Of a stretch of DNA of 64,000 nt, positions 56,583 through 64,000 are shown one piece after another; the stretch's first letter is position 1, and every line of letters starts with the position of its first letter. The stretch spans positions 163,422,290-163,486,289 of the forward strand of contig CM073885.1 in the NCBI GenBank assembly GCA_037176705.1, written 5' to 3'. The translations under genes were made by a program, and so were the position numbers. Origin of the DNA: Molossus alvarezi (Eukaryota > Chordata > Mammalia > Chiroptera > Molossidae). Under the pieces are notes generated by a model. That model was not told the DNA's origin. It made no database searches and saw nothing but the letters and a program-made list of their open reading frames with translations.

Positions 56583-57189
56583 TAAGGGTGAAAAGTCCCC
56601 AAATTTATACCACTGAGATGAAATTTTATTAAATATTTTGTATTCTACATTTTTGTGGGCATGTGTGTGGGTGTTTACTATGAAATTTTCAAAACAGCCT
56701 TTTGTAATTTAACATTTTATATATACATACATATGTCTGCACACACACAATCTTTTCATGTCGACAAATTTAGATTTGCATCATACTATTAGTAAAAGCT
56801 TGTAATTCAGTGTAATTTGCATTATTATTTCTTTTTGTAATCTATCCTTCTAGGCTTTTTAAAAAATAAAAGCAATGTTTTAATAACATATTTGTCTTTG
56901 TATAATTTTCTGATTATTTTTCTGGCATCTTGCATGTATAGTTTTGCCACTAAGATTCTAATAACATTAGAATCTAATAACATTAGAATGCTAAAAAGCA
57001 TCTCTGAATCAATGAAGGCAGAAGTGAAATGTATTTAAATAGAAATTTAAAACTTCTGTCTATCTGGGTTTCAACTGGTGGGAATCAAAGTACACAGTTC
57101 TCCAAAGGACATATTTTCATTAAATATACATAATGCCAGTTTGGTAACAAAGTTATTTCTTGAGAAGCATGTGTTTAAAATTGTACCTA
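56583..57189. other. Unassigned AT-rich sequence
   Basis: A small tandem AACATTAGAATCTAAT-type duplication lies near 56955-56990. Nothing else recognised. Confidence 0.4.
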
Positions 57190-57459
57190 GCCCTGGCCGA
57201 TTTGGCTCAGCGGTTAGAGCATCGGCCTGCGGTCTGGAGAGACCCGGGTTCGGTCCCCGCTAAGGGCATGTGCCTCGGTTGCAGTTTGTCCCCGGCCCTG
57301 GTTGGGTTGTGTGGGTGGCAGCCACTCGATGTGTCCCTTTCACGTCGATGTTTTTTTCTCTCTCTCTCTCCCTCCCTCCCACTCTATCTGAACAGGATGT
57401 CAAAAAATGTCCTCTGGTGAGGATAAAAAAAAATAATAATAATAAAATAAAATAAAATA
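57190..57459 (+). mobile_element. Young bat SINE (type A)
   Basis: GCCCTGGCCGATTTGGCTCA, CATCGGCCTGCGGTCTGGAG, CCCGGGTTCGGTCCCCGC, TTGCAGTTTGTCCCCGGCC, CCACTCGATGTGTCCCTTTC. TSD GTACCTA at 57183-57189 and 57460-57466. The B box (GGTTCGGTCCC) is close to canonical. Confidence 0.97.
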
Positions 57460-57520
57460 GTACCTAAAAATGCCTCTAGTTAACATTAATAACAGAAGGA
57501 TATACTAAAAATATTAAACA

Positions 57521-57747
57521 GTAAGACAGGCTGGAGCATCACCACTCCAAAAGGGATGACAACCCAAAAAAGAAAGCTGTCTGATACCTGTATCTCACTT
57601 CATGTATCATGGAATTCACATTTAGGAGGATATATGTAACCAATGGGCATAGACAACAAAGCTGGGAATGAGGCGGGGGGAGGGGGTGCTGAAAGGAGGG
57701 TGTCAATGTGGGAAAAGGAGAAACATCTGTAACAAAAATAAATTAGT
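57521..57747 (+). mobile_element. 5'-truncated L1 (3' UTR only)
   Basis: CCAATGGGCATAGACAACAA, GGCGGGGGGAGGGGGTG, GGAAAAGGAGAAACATCTG. TSD about TAAAAATATTAAACA / TAAAAATATTAAAAACA on the two sides. Confidence 0.88.
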
Positions 57748-58804
57748 TAAAAATATTAAAAACAACAAAAACAAATTCAGGATATGCTCTCATAGTCAGT
57801 TTGTGAACCTAAGATCTGCCCTGATATTACTTTGTAGAGGACTGGAACTACATTGGACGTGGGGAAGTTCAATTGTATGCTTTTTTAATTCACACAGAAT
57901 TAGCTGGAGTGTAAATTACTAAATAGGAGGGGACTTGAAGCAAAGAAGCATTATTAAAAAATCAGCACTCGATTGGATGAGATTTGTGCTTTACAGCAGT
58001 GCTGTTTGATGGCCAGGGAAAAGCAGACAATTTATAGTCTAGATTATATCTTCTCTTTACTAGAAGCAAACTTTTAAACTTTGAATAACTGGTTGAGCCT
58101 TGGTATTTTCATCTGCCAACTGCCTACCTGCTCAATCTCAGTGACATAAGAATCAATGCAAGTATATATGAGTATATGAAAGTTCTTAGTAAACACAAAT
58201 GCAAACATTACATTATAGTTCCCAAACGCACAATTCATCATGAAAAGCAATGCCGTTGTTCCCATTAAACACCTACCAAGTGGCTGAAATGTTGACTCCT
58301 GCAACCCGGGATCAAACATAAAACTCTACTGTCAAAAGTCTGCATGATGTTCTTCTCTCTTCAGTAGCGCAAGCAATTTTCCTCAATAGCTTTTTCCCTA
58401 GCCTAGCATATCTCCCACATTTGTATTTACAATTTGAATAATCACATCTGATTTTGGATTTCATTAGTTCTATCTGATAAAACGAAACAAAACAAAATGC
58501 TCAGAGAGAGAGGCCTCTCTTCCCTCAGCCACCCTGTGAAGACTTACTACTACTTCCTTGTGTTCGGGTAAAAAATATATATATCACGGTATAATTTCAA
58601 AACAAATAATTTCAATTGCTCCTGAAATGCACATCAATTTCAGTAAATTATTCTTAATTTCTAACCAGATGTTTAGAGCACTCTTTCAAGCAGTGTTACA
58701 GATTTCTATTCTTCTCCTGCTTCCCACGCTGTCATCTTTTTATGAGTCAGGTGCATTGTACACATTGACAGTATTTTTTGTGTTGCAGCAATCTGGTTAG
58801 GATT
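57748..58804. other. Single-copy intergenic DNA
   Basis: No repeat or exon recognised. Confidence 0.4.
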
Positions 58805-59262
58805 TTCAGCTGTATATTATTTTCCTGGGGCTGCTGCAACAAATGGCCACAAACTGGGAGTCTTGAAAACAGCAGGAATACATTCCCTCTAGTCCTGAGG
58901 GCCCAAAGTCAGAATTCAAGGTACCTACAGGACCGTGCTCCAGCTGAAGGTTCTGGGGGAGAATCCGTCCTTGCCCAGTTTAGCTTCTGGGGGTTCCAGG
59001 TGTACTTTGGCTTGTGACAGCATAATCCAGACTCTGCCTCTCATCACATTGCTTTCTCGCTTCTGTGTCTCTGTCTCAAGTCTCTCTCCGACTTTCTCTC
59101 ATCAGGACCCCAGTCACTGTATTCTCTTCCATCCAAGAGAAACCTATCTTGAGATCTTTACCTTAACTACATTTGCAAAGATCCGTGTTCCAAATAAGGT
59201 CACATTGGGAAACTCCAGGGGGACAGATCTTTGGGGGAGGCATAAATTAACCTGCTACAGGT
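58805..59262 (-). mobile_element. MLT1-like LTR, minus strand, nearly full length
   Basis: ATTATTTTCCTGGGGCTGC, CAACAAATGGCCACAAACTG, AGGACCGTGCTCCAGCTGAA with GGGGGAGAATCCGTCCTTGC, AACTACATTTGCAAAGATC and AATAAGGTCACATTGGGAAA are the reverse of an MLT1-type LTR (about 460 bp). Confidence 0.75.
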
Positions 59263-59999
59263 TGATTTAAATTATTGTTTATTTTTTGAGTACCAGTACT
59301 ATATTTTGCATTTCTTGTATAACTTTTTTTCTTCCCATTAAAAAAAAAAATGTTGATTTTTATGGGATTTATTTACTTCAGGAAGTCAGAACTTATATTA
59401 TTTTCGGAACTACTTCTAGTTGTATTTAGTGGGTGAAAAGATAGTTTTTCAAAGAGAGAAAAATAAAAAAAAGATATAATTTCATAATTATATTTATTAT
59501 GCTCCATACAATGTTAATTAATAATTCTGTTCTGTAAGTCATGCTTAAGAAAGATTTTTAGTATATTTAGGATAACTAAATTATGATTTACCTTTTTAAT
59601 AAAATACTATATTACTATTAAATATCAAAATTTTAAAGAATATTTTATGGTACTGGAAAGTGTGAGGAATTTGCAATATAAAATTTAGTCTATATGTTAT
59701 GTTTGTCTATGTATTTCAACAATTATCTTTGATTGGTGGCACTGTTTTATAATTTGCAGTCTTTTTTTCTTGTTTTCTGATTTTTCTGTAATAAGCTAGT
59801 CTTACAATTAAAAATAATGATTATTTAGAACCTTGGGTATATCAGGCAACCATTTCCAAAGTTATTAATTTTTAGGCTGGAAAGGTGTTTTTTTTTAATT
59901 TATTACCTTTCCACATTCATTTAATAAATACATAAATTACAGTTAGCTTGAATCCCCATAGCATTCATTATGATTCTTTTAATCTGTGTTTATTTCCTT
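59263..59999. other. AT-rich single-copy DNA
   Basis: Very AT-rich, with short A runs. Nothing recognised. Confidence 0.4.
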
Positions 60000-60490
60000 A
60001 CTGAATGCTCACAATGTTCCCCAACTCTACCATACACTGGTGGACAGATATGGACAAATCACATCTCTGCCGTCAAGGGACTTGCTAGTGATTACAGAAG
60101 GCAGTCAAGACAAATCAGTAGTGGCCAAGCAGTGTCCTAGGTGGGATGACAGAGGAGCGTCCAAAGTTCCCAGGGAGCACAGAGAGAGGGCACACCATGC
60201 AGACTGAGGGAACAGACAGTTTTCAAAAACAGGCTCCCACTAAATGGAGTGCTTATTAACTGAACCCCTTCCATCAGGAAGGGAGGAGAGAAGCACTTCA
60301 AGCAGAGGAAGCTATGGGTTCAAAGACTTGAAAGCCCTAAGGTTTTGAAGGAAGTCAAGGTTGTCTTGGGGAGTGGTCAGAAATAAGGTTGGGGATGAAC
60401 CGTGAATCTGAACTTTGTTTAGAAGTCTCCGGAGGGCCAGTGAGGGCTGAAACATGTGATAGGGATGGGGATTTTAGATTCTGAACATGA
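60000..60490 (+). mobile_element. Copy of the unnamed ancient repeat
   Basis: GTCAAGGGACTTGCTAGTGA, GGTGGGATGACAGAGGAGCG, AGGAAGCTATGGGTTCAAAG, GGGCCAGTGAGGGCTGAAAC and GATTACTCTGGCCGGGAGG follow the same order as in 3870-4560. Confidence 0.45.
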
Positions 60491-61251
60491 TTACTCTGGC
60501 CGGGAGGTAAATGGATGGGCATGTGGGCCACCAGGGCATAACTAAGAAGATGTTAAAATACGTAGGTGAGAGATGAGGTCTTACACAGAGACAGCTGCAA
60601 TGCCACAGAGAGAAGGGCAGGGCACCTAGAAGACAGGCGTGGTGCCATGTTAGTTAAAAGGGGATGTGAGTAGGGAAGAGAAACACTTAAGTCCTTCCTG
60701 TCTCCCACCACTTTCTTTGTTATGGTGTCATTCACTTAGATGGGGACCAGAGTAGAGCAATTTGGGGAACCGGATGAGGACAATAGACCTCGAAATGCTT
60801 GCTTTGGCATTACTATGCAACACTCACCTTCAGAAGACTAGAAGGCAGCTGACTTTTTGGTGTATGAAGCTCAGAGAGCATTGCAGACTGAAGGTTAGCA
60901 TTATGGAGATATTTGCACATATTTAAAGCAATATAGGTGCAAGAAGAAAATGTACAGCCTAAGGGTTCAGGTGGAAGCCTTTCTCACAGGTATGGCTTTT
61001 AGGAGGGCTGACTCTAGAATATTTTTTGTCACATTCTTACGAAGTTCATAGGTTCCTCCCCCACCCCGCAGATCTCTGGTATAAAGTGGAGGGATGTTGG
61101 AGCATGAATCAAGATTTTTCATATAATTTGAAAAGTGTGTCTTAAAAACAGTCAGGAGGAAGGAGGGAGGACAACCTAGAAAGAGAGATGGAGAGAGTTT
61201 TAAGTGGAAGAAAATAGTCACAGGGTCAAATGCTTTGCAGAAGTGGTTGTT

Positions 61252-61282
<31 letters not shown>

Positions 61283-61396
61283 ACAACTCCAAAAATATAT
61301 TTTGGATATAAAAACAAAAGTCACTGGTATGTAAAAATTTTTTCTCATATTTTAAAGAGGTATACTGAAATTTTAGGATAATGTGTCAAGATGATT
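60491..61396. other. Unassigned intergenic DNA
   Basis: 60550-60950 may be the worn tail of the preceding repeat. An AAAAC run is at about 61255-61285. No exon. Confidence 0.4.
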
Positions 61397-61410
61397 TAGG
61401 ATTTACTTTA

Positions 61411-61635
61411 TTTTTATTTATTTATTTTTTCCTTTATTGATTTTAGAGAGAGAGTGTGACAGGAAGGGAGAGGTGGAAACATGGATGAGAGAGAACATTG
61501 ATTGGCCACCTCCTGCATGCCCCTCATGGGGATCAGGCCCACAGCCTGGGCATGTGCCCTGGCCGGGAATCGAACCAGCGACCTCTTGGTGCGTGGGTCA
61601 ATGCTCAACAACTGAGCCACATGCACCAGCCTGAC
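61411..61635 (-). mobile_element. Bat SINE (type B), minus strand, 14 bp TSD
   Basis: TTTATTGATTTTAGAGAGAG, CATTGATTGGCCACCTCCTG, GCATGTGCCCTGGCCGGG, AATCGAACCAGCGACCTC. TSD TAGGATTTACTTTA (61397-61410) / TAGGATTTGCTTTA (61636-61649). Confidence 0.96.
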
Positions 61636-61649
61636 TAGGATTTGCTTTA

Positions 61650-63251
61650 GATAACATCGGGGCAAAAAGCATAAAAATCAATATGGCAACTTATCAACAG
61701 CAATTAAATTCAGGTGGTGTGTTCATGGAATTGTTATTCTCTCTCATTTTATTCATGTTTGAAAATTTGGAAAAAGGAAAAGTAATAAAAATGACACGTA
61801 AGAAATTTAAAAATTCTATTTTACACTTTGCCAGATGCAGTCCAATGCAGGATCTCAGTAACCGTGGAATCCAGATTTCAAGAAAAGTGTTCAAGTTTTA
61901 GTTCTATGAAGTGTTTTAAATTGTCATCTCTCTCTCTTCCTGACTCTCTCTTACCTTCCACTACCCTCCTCCTCCCTGTCTCTTTCAAGTGTGTATTTGG
62001 AAAATATCTCTACTACTGCTCTGCTCATTGATTCATATTCAAAAATCAGTTTTGGACAGCAAAGGTCACTCAATGGCAGGAAATAGAGGGTCTGAATCTA
62101 ACTGACTCTGTTTTGCTTAAATGTTTCAAAATACTAGAAACATGTGCAAAAGAAAACTTTTCCATAACAATTAAAATTGAACACAACAAAAGACAGGAAC
62201 TGGAAATGTACAAGATTACCAGGAGGCTGGCAGTAGCTGCTCCTGTGTCTGAGAAACGTTTCAGACAAACCCGGTGGGGGCGTGACTTTCACGAAACACC
62301 AGGTCCGCTTTAAGAACTGCTTCACAACACAGGGTGTTTTTAAATCTCTGTCCTTTCTACATTGAACAGCATCTTGTTTCCCAGGCGCAAGCCTCAAAGC
62401 AGCCCTGTGAGTGTAGCGGCTTGGCATAGGGCTATGTAAATTATTTTCTGCTTTTGAGCTTGAGGTATACATGGACACGGGGAGATACAGGGCTTTTCCT
62501 TTTGCAAATAGCTTTGTTTTTTGGCAGATTGCCAGGACTCAGAGAGGCGTGTTATCACACTGTCAGGAGGCCTTGTACCAATGAGGAAAATTACCAGTTT
62601 TAGGTATTGTATAGAATAATTGTGATGTAGGTATTCCAATTGATAAAAGAGCAGAGATTTTGGCATTACATCAATAAGCAGTATAATTAAGGTAATAGGT
62701 AGCATTATTTATTATTGTAATCAAGTTATTATAGCAATACCAATGTGAGTTAACTTACTTTTACACTAGCTGAGTACTAATTGCTATCACTTTTGGAATT
62801 TTATAATATGCAATATAGCGAACAGAACTTAACCTAGCTGGATAATTACTATTGTGCTAATAAATAAAAATAATTCTTATTCAAGAAACACACTAGAGCT
62901 GGGTTTTATGGATTTCTTCAAAAGTGTTTTTCAGTTTTGAATTACCACCATGCTCAGAGAATATGAACTAAGCCTCATTTTTTAAAGATGCTTCAATGTA
63001 AACATTGCATCCCTACCACTTAGTTGGTATAAGGCTACCTTTGTCACATAGAGACTTCACTGAAAATACAAGGTTTTACACTTTAAAAGGCATTTACAAT
63101 TCTCCTTTGCCTCAGTTGTCATCTCGATCGTGTAAAGGACTTGAGGGATGTTGCATTTCCTAGAAAACATTATTTTTGCAATTGTGATTATACTTCACTG
63201 GCTGCCCCATTAAATATAGTTTCCTGCTTTTAGAGCCTTCCACCTTTAAAA
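61650..63251. other. Mostly single-copy intergenic DNA
   Basis: 61690-61800 resembles a worn L1 or LTR end. 62210-62600 is repeat-free with several CpGs. No exon identified. Confidence 0.4.
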
Positions 63252-63893
63252 AGAGGCTGATAAACAACAAGTTCTGGAGAGAATGTAGAGAAAAGGGAAA
63301 GCTAGCACACTGCTGGTGGGAATGCAGGATGGTGCAGCTGCTGTGGAGAACAGTGTGGAGTGTCTTCAAATAGAGCTGCCATTCGACCCAGTGATCCCAC
63401 TTCTAGGAATATATCCTAAGAATCCCAAAACACCAACTAGGAAAAACATATGCACTCTTATGTTCATAGCAGCGTTATTTACAATAGCTAAATTCTAGAA
63501 ACAGCCCAAGTGTCCATCAGTAGATGAATGAATGAAAAAGCTGTGTACATTTATACAATGGAATACTATGCAGCTGTAAAAAAAGAACTGTCTTTTACCC
63601 TTTGAGACAGCATGGAGGAATCACGGAGAAAGACAAATACCACATGATCTCACTTATACGTACAATGTAATGAACACAACCAAAGGCATGGAAACATGGA
63701 ACAGAATGACCAATCTCAGAGGGAAGGGGAAAGGGGGGGGGATTAACCAAAGAATGTATATGCATATATGCATTGGATGCAGACCACAGGATGGTGAAGG
63801 CCTGGGTGGGGCAGAAACTGGATGGAGGGGAGCAATGGGGAAAAAATGGGATATATCTGTAATACTTTCAACAATAAAGTTTTAAAAAATAAA
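63252..63893 (+). mobile_element. 5'-truncated L1 (ORF2 tail and 3' UTR)
   Basis: AACAAGTTCTGGAGAGAATG, ATTCGACCCAGTGATCCCAC, AAGTGTCCATCAGTAGATGA, then 3' UTR TATATGCATATATGCATTGG, GATGGTGAAGGCCTGGG and ATATCTGTAATACTTTCAAC. The ORF2 part is in frame for [20 protein letters not shown] but broken downstream. Same lineage as 20-26 kb; inserted in single-copy DNA. Confidence 0.93.
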
Positions 63894-64000
63894 GAGACAA
63901 TTTAGAGCTCATCATCCTAGTCTCTTGTCCTAGATACATGACTTATACTTTCATTTTTATTTCTCCCTCTTTCTTATCTTGTAACCATTTTGGTACCTGC

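Noticed and set aside
1..64000. A previously undescribed gene cluster or defence-like system
   Set aside because: No set of neighbouring real coding genes exists here; nearly all longer frames come from L1, other repeats or low-complexity DNA. The most novel items are the orphan promoter and the head-only SINEs.

Overview
The window is nuclear DNA from a mammal, almost certainly a bat. The main evidence is about 23 tRNA-derived SINEs of the bat (VES-like) type: a head starting GCCCTGGCCAGTTTGGCTCA or GCCCAGCCGGTGTGGCTCAG, Pol III A and B boxes, a CT-rich body and an A-rich tail. They sit among L1, L2, MIR, MLT1-like and old DNA-transposon remnants typical of placental mammals. Nothing bacterial or viral-genomic is present. 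I saw no clear young Helitron, piggyBac or mariner copies, which may argue against Myotis-like vespertilionids, but the species is not fixed by the sequence.
Layout. 1-7.9 kb: nested old repeats (L1 end, MLT1-like LTRs, a solo retroviral LTR, a Tigger-like transposon split by a second LTR, a long unnamed ancient repeat) with SINEs. 8.0-8.83 kb: the only gene-like feature, a GC/CpG-rich island with an NRF1 palindrome, an inverted CCAAT box, a CTG/CCG triplet run and, on the minus strand, an ATG plus 23 codons ending exactly at a consensus splice donor; probably a promoter and first exon of a gene or lncRNA running leftwards. 9-12 kb: SINEs and an L1 3' half. 12-19 kb: mostly single-copy DNA, with a CpG-enriched patch near 12.3 kb and homeodomain-motif-rich blocks, plus an L2 split by a SINE. 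20.2-26.07 kb: a nearly full-length, dead L1 (5' UTR, frameshifted ORF1, broken ORF2, G-rich 3' UTR), itself inserted in an older L1-like remnant. 26-40 kb: single-copy DNA with a hAT-like element, L2/MIR, a 1.5 kb Tigger-like element and short L1 3'-UTR insertions. 40.5-44 kb: an older 5'-truncated L1. 44-64 kb: more single-copy DNA, old L1 remnants on the minus strand, a cluster of young SINEs at 56-57.5 kb, MLT1 and a terminal L1 3' end.
No complete protein-coding gene was recognised; apart from the 8 kb island the open frames are repeat-derived or short and unconvincing. The window reads as intergenic or intronic DNA. Its history is best told by insertion order: target-site duplications (TSDs) are visible for many SINEs and for three short L1 insertions. 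Repeat family names are from memory of consensus sequences; no database search was possible.
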